Position numbers and translations under genes: made by a program. A DNA stretch of 64,000 nt from Pelagibacterales bacterium MED-G40 (GTDB lineage: Bacteria > Pseudomonadota > Alphaproteobacteria > Pelagibacterales > Pelagibacteraceae): assembly GCA_002457515.1 (NCBI GenBank), contig NTJN01000001.1, positions 1 through 64,000 of the forward strand, in the 5' to 3' direction. The notes beneath the pieces were generated by a model. The model was given only the letters and a program-made list of their open reading frames with translations, ran no database searches and was not told the origin of the DNA. Position 1 is the first letter of the stretch. Every line of letters begins with the position of its first letter. Below, piece by piece: positions 54,346 through 64,000 of this stretch.

Positions 54346-54861
54346 ATGAAAAAAATAAATGAAAAATTTAAAGAAAAATTAGATAACTTTTTTGACTGGG
54401 TCAAAGGAGCTCAATTAATCGAACTTAAAACATGTAATATCAGTGAAGACCCAGTAAGACCAGAGTTAGATATTAAGTTTAGAACTGAATATGGACGTAA
54501 AATTTATGGTGTTAAATATAAAAAAGAAATTTGTGCAATTATGTGTTTTGGGTTTACAAATGAAATTCCAAAAACAGTTGAAGAGCTAGATAAGATGACT
54601 AAAGATGCTCACTTGCAAAGTGCCTTGAGAGACCAAAAAGTAGGAAAAATAGCGATTGCTTATACAGTTTGGTCTAAGAAGAAAGGTGGAGGAAAATTAA
54701 TTGTAAAAGAAGTATTTAGAAAAATTAAGAAATCAAATCATCTTAATAGACTGGTTACTTTATCCCCTTTAACTGAAATGGCTAGAAATTTTCATTTGAA
54801 TAATGGAGCCTTTGAACTTCAAGTAAATGAAAAAACTCAAAATTTTGAATATAAAATCTAG
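54346..54861 (+). CDS. Hypothetical protein, possible GNAT-like fold
   Basis: I do not recognise this 171-residue protein securely. The last third, LNRLVTLSPLTEMARNFHLNNGAFEL, resembles the end of GNAT acetyltransferases (A-x-x-F-x-x-x-N-G-A), and the middle has a helix-loop GKIAIAYTVWSKKKGGGKLIVKEVFRKI, where the Gly-Gly-Gly could be an acyl-CoA turn. The N-terminus is charged and helical. Related proteins of this size are seen in marine bacteria and phages (recollection). It stands alone with an 78-base upstream gap, and its end is 4 bases from convergent pnp. Confidence 0.6.
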   Translation: MKKINEKFKEKLDNFFDWVKGAQLIELKTCNISEDPVRPELDIKFRTEYGRKIYGVKYKKEICAIMCFGFTNEIPKTVEELDKMTKDAHLQSALRDQKVGKIAIAYTVWSKKKGGGKLIVKEVFRKIKKSNHLNRLVTLSPLTEMARNFHLNNGAFELQVNEKTQNFEYKI

Positions 54862-54865
54862 GACT

Positions 54866-56938
54866 CTAAGCTACTGCTTGTTTAATAGATAATTTAACTT
54901 TACCTCTGTCAAAGCCTACAACTTTTACTGAAACTTCATCGCCCTCTTTGACAACATCTCCTACTTTAGCAACTCTTTTAGCGGCAAGTTCTGAGATATG
55001 AACCAAGCCATCTTGCTTTCCTAAAAAGTTTACAAAAGCTCCAAATTCCATAATCTTAACTACTTTACCTTTGTAAATTTTACCCATCTCAGGTTTGGCT
55101 ACTAAACTTTTGATGAACTCTATAGCTTTATTTCTAGAAACTTCGTCTGGTGCAGCAACAGTTACTTCTCCAGTGTCTTTAACATCCACTTTTGCTCCAG
55201 AAGTCTCGACTATTTCTCTAATCGTTGCCCCTCCTTTACCTATTACAGTTGCAATATCTTTTTTATCAACTTTTATAGTCTCCATTTTAGGAGTGTGTTT
55301 TGAAAATTCTTTTCTTGAAGATTTAAGTGCTTTGTTCATTTCGCCTAGAATATGCTCCCTTCCTCCTTTAGCTTGATCTAGAGCTTTTTCCATAATCTCA
55401 AATGTAATACCTGTAATTTTAATGTCCATTTGAAGAGATGTTATTCCATCTTTTGTTCCAGCTACTTTAAAGTCCATATCTCCTAAATGATCTTCGTCAC
55501 CTAAGATATCTGAAAGCACTGAAAATTTATCGCCTTCTTTTATTAATCCCATAGCTATACCGGCGACTGGTTCTTTTATAGGTACGCCTGCATCCATTAA
55601 AGATAAAGAGGTTCCACAAACTGTTGCCATTGAGGAGGAGCCGTTAGACTCGGTAATTTCTGAAACAACTCTCAAAGTATAAGGAAAATTTTCCTTTAAT
55701 GGTAATGAGGAATTTATCGCTCTCCAGGCAAGTTTACCATGTCCTATCTCTCTTCTGCCAGTTCCAATTCTACCACATTCTCCAACAGAGAAAGGAGGAA
55801 AATTATAATGTAACATAAAACTCGATCTTTGCATTCCTTCTAAGCTCTCTAATCTTTGTTCATCATCGGTCATTCCTAGAGTTGTAACTACTAATGCCTG
55901 GGTTTCTCCTCTAGTAAATAAAGCAGAACCATGTGTCCTCGGCAGTACTCCAACTTCACATTTTATTTGTCTTACGTCAGCTAAACCTCTGCCATCAATT
56001 CTTTTCTTATCTTTTAATATTGCCGTTCTAACTATATCTTTTTCTAGAGACTTTAATTGTGCCATAGCTTGATTTTCAGTCACTTTTTCATCCTCAGCGA
56101 ACATTTCTTTAACTTGAGATTCTATTTCAGAAATAGCTGTTGATCTTTTCTTTTTATCTATTTCCTTAAAAGCAGTTCTAAGACTGCTTTCAAATTTATC
56201 AGTGATTTTCTTTTTAACATCTGAATGGTCAATTTCTTCTACTTCCCATTTAGGTTTGCCAGCTTTTTTAGCTAATTTTTCAATTGACTCGATTACAGGC
56301 ACAAAGTTTTCATGACCAAACTTTACAGCGTCTAACATTATTTTTTCTGAAAGACCTGAAGTTTCAGACTCAACCATTAAAACTGCATCTTTAGTTCCTG
56401 CAACAACTAAATCTAATTCTGAGTCTTTTAATTCTTCAATAGATGGGTTCAATAAAAATTTTCCATCTTTATACCCAACTCTACTAGCAGCAATGGGGCC
56501 TTGAAAGGGAAGTCCTGATATTGCTAAAGCAGCTGATGAAGCAATTATTGATAAAATATCTGGTTGATTTTCACCATCGTAAGATAGGACAGTTGGAAGT
56601 AGCTGAACTTCATTTAAAAAGCTTGAAGGAAATAGAGGCCTAATGGGTCTATCTATAAGTCTTGAAATTAATGTTTCAGCTTCGGTAGGTCTTGCTTCTC
56701 TTTTAAAATAACCTCCAGGGATTTTTCCAGCTGCGTAATATTTTTCTTGATAATTTACAGATAAAGGAAAATAATCTTGTCCATCTTTCAATTTTTTTGC
56801 TCCAACCACTGTTGCAATCACAACTGTTTCTCCACAAGTTGCAATAATAGCTCCATCAGCCTGTCTAGCAATTCTTCCTGTTTCTAAAGTTATTTTTTTT
56901 CCATTTATTTTAATTTCTTCTTTATGAATTTTAAACAT
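54866..56938 (-). CDS. pnp: Polyribonucleotide nucleotidyltransferase (PNPase)
   Basis: The 690-residue enzyme degrades RNA phosphorolytically, 3' to 5'. Two RNase PH domains (~1-210 and ~310-540) flank a helical linker. [20 protein letters not shown]-type [15 protein letters not shown], and [18 protein letters not shown] (active-site metal aspartates) are present; a KH domain ([16 protein letters not shown]) and an S1 domain ([17 protein letters not shown]) close the protein. The start overlaps rpsO stop by 1 base, the classical rpsO-pnp arrangement. Confidence 0.96.
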   Translation of the reverse strand: MFKIHKEEIKINGKKITLETGRIARQADGAIIATCGETVVIATVVGAKKLKDGQDYFPLSVNYQEKYYAAGKIPGGYFKREARPTEAETLISRLIDRPIRPLFPSSFLNEVQLLPTVLSYDGENQPDILSIIASSAALAISGLPFQGPIAASRVGYKDGKFLLNPSIEELKDSELDLVVAGTKDAVLMVESETSGLSEKIMLDAVKFGHENFVPVIESIEKLAKKAGKPKWEVEEIDHSDVKKKITDKFESSLRTAFKEIDKKKRSTAISEIESQVKEMFAEDEKVTENQAMAQLKSLEKDIVRTAILKDKKRIDGRGLADVRQIKCEVGVLPRTHGSALFTRGETQALVVTTLGMTDDEQRLESLEGMQRSSFMLHYNFPPFSVGECGRIGTGRREIGHGKLAWRAINSSLPLKENFPYTLRVVSEITESNGSSSMATVCGTSLSLMDAGVPIKEPVAGIAMGLIKEGDKFSVLSDILGDEDHLGDMDFKVAGTKDGITSLQMDIKITGITFEIMEKALDQAKGGREHILGEMNKALKSSRKEFSKHTPKMETIKVDKKDIATVIGKGGATIREIVETSGAKVDVKDTGEVTVAAPDEVSRNKAIEFIKSLVAKPEMGKIYKGKVVKIMEFGAFVNFLGKQDGLVHISELAAKRVAKVGDVVKEGDEVSVKVVGFDRGKVKLSIKQAVA

Positions 56939-57198
56939 TATTTCCTTAAATTTAATTGTTTTAGAACTTTGCTGTATGACTCTGGATCTCTTCTTTTTAA
57001 ATAAGTTAAAAGTTTTTTTCTTCTGTTGACTGATTTTTCTAATCCTAAAGTAGAATGTTTATCTTTTTTAAATTTCTTAAAATGTTCTGATAATCTTGCA
57101 ATTTTTTTGCTCAATAATTCAATTTGAACCTCAGCGGACCCAACATCTTTTTCGTGAATAGCCAATGTATTAGTTGTACTTTTTTTCGATTGTTTCAT
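56938..57198 (-). CDS. rpsO: 30S ribosomal protein S15
   Basis: The 86-residue protein carries the S15 core [39 protein letters not shown] and [17 protein letters not shown], which bind 16S rRNA and S6/S18. Length is normal, so the annotated ATG is right even though it overlaps the end of rbfA by 29 bases. It is cotranscribed with pnp (1-base overlap). In most relatives truB lies between rbfA and rpsO; it is absent here. Confidence 0.95.
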   Translation of the reverse strand: MKQSKKSTTNTLAIHEKDVGSAEVQIELLSKKIARLSEHFKKFKKDKHSTLGLEKSVNRRKKLLTYLKRRDPESYSKVLKQLNLRK

Positions 57199-57568
57199 TT
57201 TTTCTATTCTTTTCTATTAATCTTTCAATTTTTTCTGCATACTCAAAGGAGTTGTCTTCAATAAATGAAAGTTTAGGAAGAAACTTAGTATCAATTTTTT
57301 TTGACAATGCTTTTCTAACAAGATGTGAGAATTCAGTCAAGGTACTTACGGTTTTTCTCATCTCTACTCCACCTAAGGGAATTACATAGGTTCTTGCGGT
57401 TTTTAAGTCTGGCGTCATTCTGACCTCAGTAACAGTTATCATTTTAGTATCAAGCATAGGAATTTTTGCTTCATTTCTGATGAAAATTTCTCCAAGATTT
57501 TGTTTTATAAGTTCACCAACTCTTAACTGTCTTTGACTATAAGCTTGATTTCGACTGTCTTTTTTCAT
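57170..57568 (-). CDS. rbfA: Ribosome-binding factor A
   Basis: The 132-residue KH-like protein helps 30S maturation and cold adaptation. NQAYSQRQLRVGELIKQNLGEI is the N-terminal helix pair, then ITVTEVRMTPDLKTARTYVIPL the core, and DTKFLPKLSFIEDNSFEYAEKIERLI the C-terminal half with the L-x-F motif. It overlaps infB by 1 base upstream and rpsO by 29 bases downstream, so all are coupled. Confidence 0.93.
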   Translation of the reverse strand: MKKDSRNQAYSQRQLRVGELIKQNLGEIFIRNEAKIPMLDTKMITVTEVRMTPDLKTARTYVIPLGGVEMRKTVSTLTEFSHLVRKALSKKIDTKFLPKLSFIEDNSFEYAEKIERLIEKNRKNETIEKKYN

Positions 57569-59763
57569 TAAATTGTTCTTTGTATTTTTTTAGATTCATA
57601 AGACTCGATGATATCATTTTCTTTAAAATCAATAAAATCTTTTAACCCAATACCGCATTCTAAACCTGTTTTTACTTCTTTTACAGCATTCTTCTCTCTA
57701 AATATACTTGAAATTTCTCCATCATAAACAACCACTCCATCTCTTATAAGCCTTGCTTTTGATTTGTTTTTAATTTCACCGTTAACAACTTTTGATCCAG
57801 CTATCCTACCTGCATTAGAAACACTAAATACTTTTTGTACTTGAGCTGAGCCATTTGCAACTTCTTTTATATCTGGTTCTAATAAACCAGAAAGACCTTT
57901 TTCTATAGTCTCAAGTGCTTCATAGATTATATTGAAATATTTAATTTCTATATTTTGGTCTTCTGCTAACTTTTTTGCTTCCCTGTTAGGTTTGACGTTG
58001 AAGCCAATTAATAAAGCATTTGATGCTTTAGCTAAAAGAACATCGCTTTCATTTATCATGCCTATATCTGATAAAATAATATGTGCTTGAACTTCATCAT
58101 GTTTAATTTTGTTTATAGCCATTTTTAAGGCTTCGTTTGAACCTTGTACATCTGACTTTATAATTATATTTAGTTCATCTTTACTAGATTTGTCCTCAAA
58201 TAATTTTGTTTTATCTTTTGCTATTAATTTTTTATTAGGATTGCTGTCTGCCTTTTTAAAATCAGCGATCTCCTTTGCTTTCTCCTCATTTTCAGTTACG
58301 GAAAATTCAGCGCCAGCAAATGCAGAGTCGTTCATCCCTAATATTTCAATAGGCATAGATGGTGAGGCTTCTTCAACGTTGTTTCCCTCATAATTAATCA
58401 TTGCTCTTATTTTGCCCCAGGTATTTCCGCAAACAAAAAAGTTGCCTTTTTTTAATAAACCGCTAGATATTAGAATTGTAGACACCGGTCCTTTCCCTTT
58501 ATCTATTTTTGACTCCAGCACCACTCCAGAAGCAGGTCCAGCAAAAGAAGACTTCAAATCTAATATTTCTGATTGAAGAAGTATTGTTTCTTTAAGTTTG
58601 TCCAAGTTTTCTTTTTTTTTAGCAGAAACTTCAACAAATAAGGTTTCTCCACTTAATTCCTCAGCTATAAGTTCATGTTGCATTAAATCATTTTTTATCT
58701 TGCTTATGTTTTTATTGGGCAGATCACATTTGTTTATAGCTACAATAATCGGAACCTTTGCAGCTTTTGAGTGTTTTATAGCCTCAATAGTTTGTGGTTT
58801 AACCCCATCATCCGCAGCTACAACCAATACAACAATGTCAGTTACTTTTGATCCTCTAGCCCTCATTTCAGTGAAAGCTGCATGTCCAGGGGTGTCAATA
58901 AAAGTAATGGTCTCTCCCTTGTCAGTTTTTACTTGGTAGGCTCCGATATGTTGGGTTATGCCACCATGTTCACCAGAAACAACATCGGTATTTCTCAGTG
59001 AATCAAGCAAAGAAGTTTTTCCATGATCAACATGTCCCATTATCGTAACCACTGGAGGTCTTTTTTTTAGATTACCCTTAACAATATTTTTAATCTTGAT
59101 AGTTTCTAATACTGGTTTTTCCTCAATAATTGGCTTATGACCAAATTCTTTAACTATGTACTCGGCAGTATCTTTGTCTATAACGTGATTAATTGTAGCT
59201 ACAACTTTCATATTGAATAAGAATTTTATAATATCACTAGAACGTTCAGCCATTCTATTTGATAGTTCTTGTATAGAGATTTGTTCTGGAATTTTTACGT
59301 CTCTAATAACTTTTTTAAACTCTTTTTTTTCCTCAGTTTGGGGGTTATTTCTTTTTTCTTTTAATCGAGCTCTTTTTACTGAAGCTAAACTTCTTTGTTT
59401 AATTTCTATTTCTTCAACATTTAATGCTCTAGAGACTGTTAGCTTAAAATCTTTTTTTTCTACTGGTCCTCTTAATTTTAATTTATTTTTGTTAGATTTT
59501 TTTTCATCTTTTTTTATAAAGGCTTTTGTTGCTTGTTGCTCAACAAATTTTCGTTCTAAGTTTTTTTTATGTGATTGAGCTTTGCCTTCAAAATTATTTG
59601 AAGTAATTGGTTTTCCAGGATTTCTAAAGCCCCTGTGAGTTTTTTTCTTTTCTATAAAATAAGACTTTTTACTATCTTTTTTTTTGATTGAAGAAACATC
59701 AATTTTTTTATTAAATGTACTAGAAATAGTTAAAGTTTTTTTTTTGTTTTTATCTTCGTTCAT
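57568..59763 (-). CDS. infB: Translation initiation factor IF-2
   Basis: I start at ATG 59763 (731 residues), 4 bases after nusA; an earlier Met lies inside nusA. A Lys-rich, low-complexity N-terminus (~1-160) precedes an IF2-N domain (QISIQELSNRMAERSSDIIKFL), the GTPase core with GHVDHGKTSLLD, DTPGHAAF, NKCDL and SAK, and domains II-IV. It delivers initiator tRNA to the 30S subunit. The ylxR gene, which usually lies before infB, is absent. Confidence 0.95.
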   Translation of the reverse strand: MNEDKNKKKTLTISSTFNKKIDVSSIKKKDSKKSYFIEKKKTHRGFRNPGKPITSNNFEGKAQSHKKNLERKFVEQQATKAFIKKDEKKSNKNKLKLRGPVEKKDFKLTVSRALNVEEIEIKQRSLASVKRARLKEKRNNPQTEEKKEFKKVIRDVKIPEQISIQELSNRMAERSSDIIKFLFNMKVVATINHVIDKDTAEYIVKEFGHKPIIEEKPVLETIKIKNIVKGNLKKRPPVVTIMGHVDHGKTSLLDSLRNTDVVSGEHGGITQHIGAYQVKTDKGETITFIDTPGHAAFTEMRARGSKVTDIVVLVVAADDGVKPQTIEAIKHSKAAKVPIIVAINKCDLPNKNISKIKNDLMQHELIAEELSGETLFVEVSAKKKENLDKLKETILLQSEILDLKSSFAGPASGVVLESKIDKGKGPVSTILISSGLLKKGNFFVCGNTWGKIRAMINYEGNNVEEASPSMPIEILGMNDSAFAGAEFSVTENEEKAKEIADFKKADSNPNKKLIAKDKTKLFEDKSSKDELNIIIKSDVQGSNEALKMAINKIKHDEVQAHIILSDIGMINESDVLLAKASNALLIGFNVKPNREAKKLAEDQNIEIKYFNIIYEALETIEKGLSGLLEPDIKEVANGSAQVQKVFSVSNAGRIAGSKVVNGEIKNKSKARLIRDGVVVYDGEISSIFREKNAVKEVKTGLECGIGLKDFIDFKENDIIESYESKKIQRTI

Positions 59764-59767
59764 AAAA

Positions 59768-61321
59768 TTACTCTTTAAAAGCAATCTCCCTTGCATTCAT
59801 TATTAGCTGGTCAGCCTCTTCTCTGGATAAAGAGAACTCTTCTAAATATCCTTCTATTCTAACTTTCTTTCCTTTTACCTCATCAAAACCCCCTATTAAC
59901 TCATCTGACGACAAATAAGCGAAGTCACTTAGTTTTTTAATATTTCTTTGACCCAATAAAACTAGCATACCTTGGGTTATACCTTTTAAGTTTATTAGCG
60001 AATCTTCTACTCCTAACTCTTTAAGCTTTTTAGAAACTTCTTCCTTTTCTTTTATTAAATTTTCTTTTGATCTATTAATTAACTCCTCTGCGGTGTTCTC
60101 GTCTATTCCTTCTATTTTTGAAATGTCCTCAGCCTTAGATTGAGATATTTCTTCGATACCTTGAAAACCCTCTGACACTAAAAGTTGGCCCAATGTTTCA
60201 TCAACTTCTAAATTTTTTATTAGATTTTCTGTTTTATCTTTAAATTCTAATTGTCTTCGTTCAGAGTCTTCTTTTTCAGTTAAAATATCTATTTCGAAAT
60301 TTGTTAATTTAGATGCTAATCTTACATTTTGACCTCTTCGACCTATAGCTTTACTCAAATTTTCTTCAGATAAAATTACATCAATTCTTTTATTTTCTTG
60401 ATCAATTAAAACTTTTTGTATTTCAGCAGGTGATAAAGACTCTGAAATTAAAGTTGGAAGATCTTCCGTCCATTTGATTATGTCAATTTTTTCTCCATGA
60501 AGTTCATTTACAATAGTTTGAACTCTACTGCCTCGCATACCTACACATGCGCCCACAGGATCAATTGAGCTATCTTTAGAATAAACACATATTTTCGCTC
60601 TACTACCAGGATCTCTTGCTACGGATCTAATTTCTATTGTTCCTTCATAAATTTCAGGAACTTCTTGAAAAAAAAGTTTTGCTAAAAATTGAGGATGCGC
60701 TCTTGATAAAAATATCTGATGCCCTTTAATTTCTTTTTTTACTTCACTACAATATGCTTTTACTCTATCTCCTGTTTTAAGAATTTCTCTAGGTATTAAT
60801 TCATCTTTTTTTATAACTCCTTCAGCTCTTCCTAAATCTACGATTACATTTCCATATTCCATTCTTTTAATTATGCCACTTAATATTTGCCCTTGTTTAT
60901 CTATAAATTCCTCATATTGTCTGCTTTTTTCGGCCTCTTTGACTCGAAAGCTTATTACTTGCTTAGCACTTTGAGCCGCTATTCTTCCAAAATCTATTTG
61001 TGGCAACTCTTCAAAGATTTTATCACCAATTTTAAGTTCTTTTTTTTCTTTATTGGTTTTATCTGCATCAGCTAGAGTAATTTGTCTATTTGGATCTTCA
61101 ATGTTCTCAACTATTTCAAGAACTTTGTTTATTTTGATTTCACCGTTTTCTCTATCAATATTTACTTCTATAGTGTTATCATTACCAAACTTTGTTAATG
61201 CTGCCTTTTGAATTGCGCTCTCCATTGACTCAATAACAAGTTCCTTATCAATAGATTTTTCATTTGCCACAGCTTCAACTATCCTTAAAAGCTCTAGTTT
61301 ATCTAATCCTCTATTTAACAT
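59768..61321 (-). CDS. nusA: Transcription elongation/termination factor NusA
   Basis: I start at ATG 61321 (517 residues, MLNRGLDKLELLRIVEAVANEK). An N-terminal RNA-polymerase-binding domain (ending before residue ~135) is followed by an S1 domain (GIIKRMEYGNVIVDLG), two KH domains (VGACVGMRGSRVQTIV and AIGRRGQNVRLASKL), and C-terminal acidic repeats with helix-hairpin-helix segments (SQSKAEDISKIEGIDENTAEELIN and LSSDELIGGFDE). No rimP lies upstream. A terminator hairpin sits only 21 bases upstream of the ATG, which may give attenuation by NusA itself. Confidence 0.95.
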   Translation of the reverse strand: MLNRGLDKLELLRIVEAVANEKSIDKELVIESMESAIQKAALTKFGNDNTIEVNIDRENGEIKINKVLEIVENIEDPNRQITLADADKTNKEKKELKIGDKIFEELPQIDFGRIAAQSAKQVISFRVKEAEKSRQYEEFIDKQGQILSGIIKRMEYGNVIVDLGRAEGVIKKDELIPREILKTGDRVKAYCSEVKKEIKGHQIFLSRAHPQFLAKLFFQEVPEIYEGTIEIRSVARDPGSRAKICVYSKDSSIDPVGACVGMRGSRVQTIVNELHGEKIDIIKWTEDLPTLISESLSPAEIQKVLIDQENKRIDVILSEENLSKAIGRRGQNVRLASKLTNFEIDILTEKEDSERRQLEFKDKTENLIKNLEVDETLGQLLVSEGFQGIEEISQSKAEDISKIEGIDENTAEELINRSKENLIKEKEEVSKKLKELGVEDSLINLKGITQGMLVLLGQRNIKKLSDFAYLSSDELIGGFDEVKGKKVRIEGYLEEFSLSREEADQLIMNAREIAFKE

Positions 61322-61342
61322 ATTTTTCCTTTTTGTTTTTTC

Positions 61343-61370
61343 CAAAAAAAAATGGGCAAAAGCCCATTTT
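61343..61370 (-). terminator. Rho-independent terminator between metK and nusA
   Basis: On the minus strand AAAATGGGC and GCCCATTTT (plus-strand arms 61349-61357 and 61362-61370) form a 9-base stem with a 4-base loop; the 3' arm runs into nine or so U. It lies 54 bases after the metK stop and 21 before nusA. A candidate promoter, TTGAAA (61416-61421) with TAAATA (61393-61398) at 17-base spacing, lies before it, so transcripts from there would meet the hairpin in the nusA leader. Confidence 0.85.
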
Positions 61371-61423
61371 GTAAAATTAGCAATGTCATTACTATTTAAT
61401 AAATATTTATATGTTTTTCAAGG

Positions 61424-62584
61424 TTACAGTTTAAAAAAATTTACTTTATCTGTTTTTTCCCAAGAAAATTGACCATTATTTTGAGGTTGTCTTCCAAAAT
61501 GACCGTAGGCTGAAGTCGCCTCATATATTGGCTTATTCAATTGTAATAATTCCCTTATTCCCCTAGGAGACAAATCAAAGTTTTGTTGGATAACTTTTTT
61601 TACTTTTTCTGTCTTCTCGGCGTCCTTATCAGCTAATTTTATATAGATAGAAAGTGGTTTGGAAACACCTATAGCATAGGCAAGTTGAATAAGACATTTG
61701 TTTGAAACTCCTGCTGCTACAATATTTTTTGCAATATATCTACTTACATATGCGGCAGATCTATCAACTTTAGTAGGGTCTTTTCCTGAAAATGCTCCTC
61801 CTCCATGTGGCGCTGCACCACCATAAGTGTCTACAATTATTTTTCTCCCTGTAAGACCAGTATCCCCATCAGGACCACCAATAATAAACTGTCCAGTCGG
61901 GTTAATATAAATTTCTTTTTCATCTAAATCTTTAAGAAAACTTTCAGGAATAGATCTTTTTATATAAGGAATTAAAAGATCTTTGACTTGTTTCTGGTTT
62001 ACATCTTTTGAATGTTGAGTAGAAATAACTATTGAAGTTACTTTTTTTGGTTTTTCGTTTTCATATAAAATAGTTACCTGGCTTTTAGAGTCTGGTTCTA
62101 TACCCTCCAAATTACCTTTTTTCCTATCCTCTGCCATTAATCTCAAAATTTTGTGAGAAAAATGAATTGGAGCTGGCATTAAATCTTTTGTTTCATCACA
62201 GGCATATCCAAACATTATACCTTGATCGCCTGCGCCTTCATCTTTGTTTCCTTTAGAGTCTACACCCATAGCTATATCTGTTGATTGTTCGTGTAAATGA
62301 GTTTCTATGTTTGCTGTTTTCCAACTAAATCCTTTTTGATCATAACCAATATCTTTTATACATTTTCTTACTTTCTCAATAATTTCTTCGCTTTTAATTT
62401 TTGGTCCTCTAGTCTCGCCCGCAAGAACAACTTTGTTAGTGGTTGCTAAAGTTTCACATGCAACTCTTGCAAAAGGCTCTTTTGCTAAATAAGTATCTAC
62501 GACCATGTCAGAAATTCGATCACAAACTTTGTCGGGATGCCCCTCAGAAACAGACTCGCTTGTAAATAAAAAATTTTTACTCAT
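61424..62584 (-). CDS. metK: S-adenosylmethionine synthetase
   Basis: The 386-residue enzyme makes SAM from methionine and [19 protein letters not shown] (7-22) is the ATP motif, [15 protein letters not shown] the central signature, and [19 protein letters not shown] the P-loop-like motif; length is standard. The ATG overlaps the lnt stop by 4 bases. It makes the cofactor used by cfa and ubiE and regenerated through ahcY in this window. No SAM riboswitch is visible, since its start is inside lnt. Confidence 0.96.
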   Translation of the reverse strand: MSKNFLFTSESVSEGHPDKVCDRISDMVVDTYLAKEPFARVACETLATTNKVVLAGETRGPKIKSEEIIEKVRKCIKDIGYDQKGFSWKTANIETHLHEQSTDIAMGVDSKGNKDEGAGDQGIMFGYACDETKDLMPAPIHFSHKILRLMAEDRKKGNLEGIEPDSKSQVTILYENEKPKKVTSIVISTQHSKDVNQKQVKDLLIPYIKRSIPESFLKDLDEKEIYINPTGQFIIGGPDGDTGLTGRKIIVDTYGGAAPHGGGAFSGKDPTKVDRSAAYVSRYIAKNIVAAGVSNKCLIQLAYAIGVSKPLSIYIKLADKDAEKTEKVKKVIQQNFDLSPRGIRELLQLNKPIYEATSAYGHFGRQPQNNGQFSWEKTDKVNFFKL

Positions 62585-64000
62585 TTAAATCTATTTTTTA
62601 ATGTTAAAAAGATGACTGTATATGTAAATAAAAGTAAAAAAAATATCAAATCATTTCTATTTTTAAAATTATTTTGAATTAACGGTACTTTTAATTCTAT
62701 ATTCCCAGATTCGTAAGGTTCTAGCCTTTTTATTGGAATACCTTTATTGTTTATAAATGCACTTATCCCCTTGTTTGCTGATCTTAAAAGATATGTATTG
62801 CTCTCAATAGCTCTAAAAGTTGCTTTTGAAAAATGTTGATAAGGACCAATAGTACCTCCAAACCATCCATCTTCAGATATATTAAGTATGAAGTTTAAAT
62901 CATCGATTGTATTTTGAGTCATTTCAGGAAAAATGATTTCATAACATATTAAAGGTAAAATTTTATAATCATAAATAATTAAATTTTGCTGTTTAGTTCC
63001 TTTTGAAAAAGAACCATAACCGCGTGAAATTTTTTTTAAACCAAAGTCATTTAAAAAATCTTCAAAAGGTAGAAACTCACCAAATGGGACGAGTTTTTGT
63101 TTATTATATTTATAAATAATTTCAAAATTATTATTTACCGCGACTAAGCTGTTAAAATAATGTTCTTTATCTGAATATTCATTTCTTAAGTTAATACCAA
63201 ATATAATAGTATGGTCGTTTGAAAAATTTTTTTGAAAAATGCTTTTAATTTTCTTAACCTCAGAATAACTATATCCCCCAAAAACCCCCTCTGGCCAAAT
63301 AAACAGAGTTTTTTCATTTTTTTTTGGCTCACTAAACTTAATTATTTCTAAAATTTGATTATTTAACTCAACTTGTGACAAATCATAATTTAAATCAAAA
63401 TTAGGTGAAACTATTTTAATTCTTGTTAAATTATTTTCATTTTGTCCTAGATTATTGATAAATTTAGTGTTTTTGTTAATTGAAAAAGAACCATAAATAT
63501 AATTTGAGAAAAACAGTAAAATTAAAAAGAAAAATATTGACAAATTCAGATTGTTTTTTCTATGCATTATTAATAGCGGAGAGCAAAAAATTGTTAAAGT
63601 AAGTAGGTTAAATGCAAATAAACCTATTGGATTTAAAATTTGCAATATTTCAATAAACCAAGACCAGCTATAAGCCCATAGATTCCAGGGAAAGCCAGTA
63701 AAAATTTTAGCTCTTAAATAATCTAAAAATGAAAGTGAGGCACAAAAAAATAATATTGAAGGAAAATTGTTTTTTAAAAATGGTCCGACAATAATTGTAC
63801 TCACCCCATAAAATAAACCAAGAAATAATGGAATTAAAAATAATGATAAAGGGATAAGGTAATTTAAATCTGAGTCAAAAGTTAGTGAATTAGAAATCCA
63901 GTGTGTTCCAGTTAGAAAAAAGCCAACACCAAAAAAATAACCAATATAAAATAAGTTTATTAGATAAGGTTTTTTTCTGTAGGTACTTTTTGACTTTTTA
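62581..64000 (-). CDS. lnt: Apolipoprotein N-acyltransferase (5' end outside the window)
   Basis: The frame is open from 62581 to the right edge, so at least 473 residues are visible and the start lies outside; a GTG at 63804 is internal because the residues before it are family-like (membrane helices with [18 protein letters not shown]). The eight-helix N-terminal bundle is followed by a nitrilase-like domain with the catalytic triad: Glu in [12 protein letters not shown], Lys in [15 protein letters not shown], Cys in [13 protein letters not shown] final C-terminal helix precedes the end. Lnt adds the third acyl chain to lipoproteins in the inner membrane. metK follows with a 4-base overlap. 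Confidence 0.93.
   Translation of the reverse strand, partial: KKSKSTYRKKPYLINLFYIGYFFGVGFFLTGTHWISNSLTFDSDLNYLIPLSLFLIPLFLGLFYGVSTIIVGPFLKNNFPSILFFCASLSFLDYLRAKIFTGFPWNLWAYSWSWFIEILQILNPIGLFAFNLLTLTIFCSPLLIMHRKNNLNLSIFFFLILLFFSNYIYGSFSINKNTKFINNLGQNENNLTRIKIVSPNFDLNYDLSQVELNNQILEIIKFSEPKKNEKTLFIWPEGVFGGYSYSEVKKIKSIFQKNFSNDHTIIFGINLRNEYSDKEHYFNSLVAVNNNFEIIYKYNKQKLVPFGEFLPFEDFLNDFGLKKISRGYGSFSKGTKQQNLIIYDYKILPLICYEIIFPEMTQNTIDDLNFILNISEDGWFGGTIGPYQHFSKATFRAIESNTYLLRSANKGISAFINNKGIPIKRLEPYESGNIELKVPLIQNNFKNRNDLIFFLLLFTYTVIFLTLKNRFK

Noticed and set aside
59764-59796. Upstream start for infB inside nusA
   Set aside because: The segment is out-of-frame nusA coding and not conserved in IF-2; ATG 59763 is 4 bases after nusA.
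61322-61345. Upstream start for nusA
   Set aside because: It would run into the terminator U-run (61343-61352); MLNRGLD is the normal start.

Overview
The window is a chromosomal segment of a streamlined, very AT-rich alphaproteobacterium, almost certainly a member of the SAR11 clade (Pelagibacterales) or a close relative. The reasons are the strong codon bias to A/T-ending codons and Lys/Ile/Asn-rich proteins, spacers of a few bases or gene overlaps nearly everywhere, and alphaproteobacterial marker neighbourhoods: regA/regB, chvG/chvI, a DUF1476 ATPase inhibitor, irr next to fabA-fabB-fabI, tsaE-amgK-murU, and coaBC-ubiB-ubiE-mutM-rpsT-dnaA. I see no tRNA or rRNA gene, insertion sequence, prophage or CRISPR array. 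The first gene (folC) and the last gene (lnt) both run off the window.

Layout. 0-8.9 kb: end of folC, trxA with an unusual CQPC active site, exonuclease I, two tiny membrane-protein genes, a secreted metallo-beta-lactamase-fold enzyme, an extremely Lys/Arg-rich coiled-coil protein, cyclopropane fatty acid synthase, a DapA-like aldolase, a family 9 glycosyltransferase and a membrane J-protein. 8.9-21.9 kb: oligopeptidase B, a purine permease with a structured leader and a purine phosphoribosyltransferase, DNA repair (AlkA-like), MsrA, sulfurtransferase, an RND efflux pair, a muramidase-like lipoprotein, a thermonuclease and the F1-ATPase inhibitor. 22-31.2 kb: gpmA, then a minus-strand run polA-chvI-chvG-ahcY-tsaE-amgK-murU. 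31.2-37.9 kb: ABC ATPase and bioY, then a polyamine operon (ornithine decarboxylase, deoxyhypusine-synthase-like enzyme, ureohydrolase) placed between regA and regB. 37.9-48.8 kb: the gyrB-dnaN-dnaA-rpsT region (no recF) with a repeat-rich dnaA-rpsT spacer, then mutM, ubiE, ubiB, coaBC, moeB/thiF and an SH3 protein. 48.8-54.9 kb: katG with a small membrane protein, irr, and fabA-fabB-fabI. 54.9-64 kb: pnp-rpsO-rbfA-infB-nusA and metK-lnt.

How the genes fit together. Most of the content is housekeeping: replication, translation and RNA decay, ubiquinone and CoA synthesis, fatty acid synthesis, envelope recycling. Regulation is concentrated in two two-component systems (ChvG/ChvI and RegB/RegA) and one iron/heme regulator (Irr). 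The accessory elements are few. The most notable is katG (a catalase-peroxidase, generally reported as missing from Pelagibacter), which lies beside irr and carries a near-perfect Irr/ICE-box palindrome 22 bases before its start codon.

The leads most worth checking are: this katG-irr-ICE arrangement; a pseudoknot-capable leader before the purine permease; a leader with two mutually exclusive hairpins and a 17-codon upstream ORF before ornithine decarboxylase; a terminator hairpin 21 bases before nusA that suggests attenuation; a repeated octamer and iteron-like direct repeats beside dnaA; and the almost complete absence of spacers or terminators between convergent genes.
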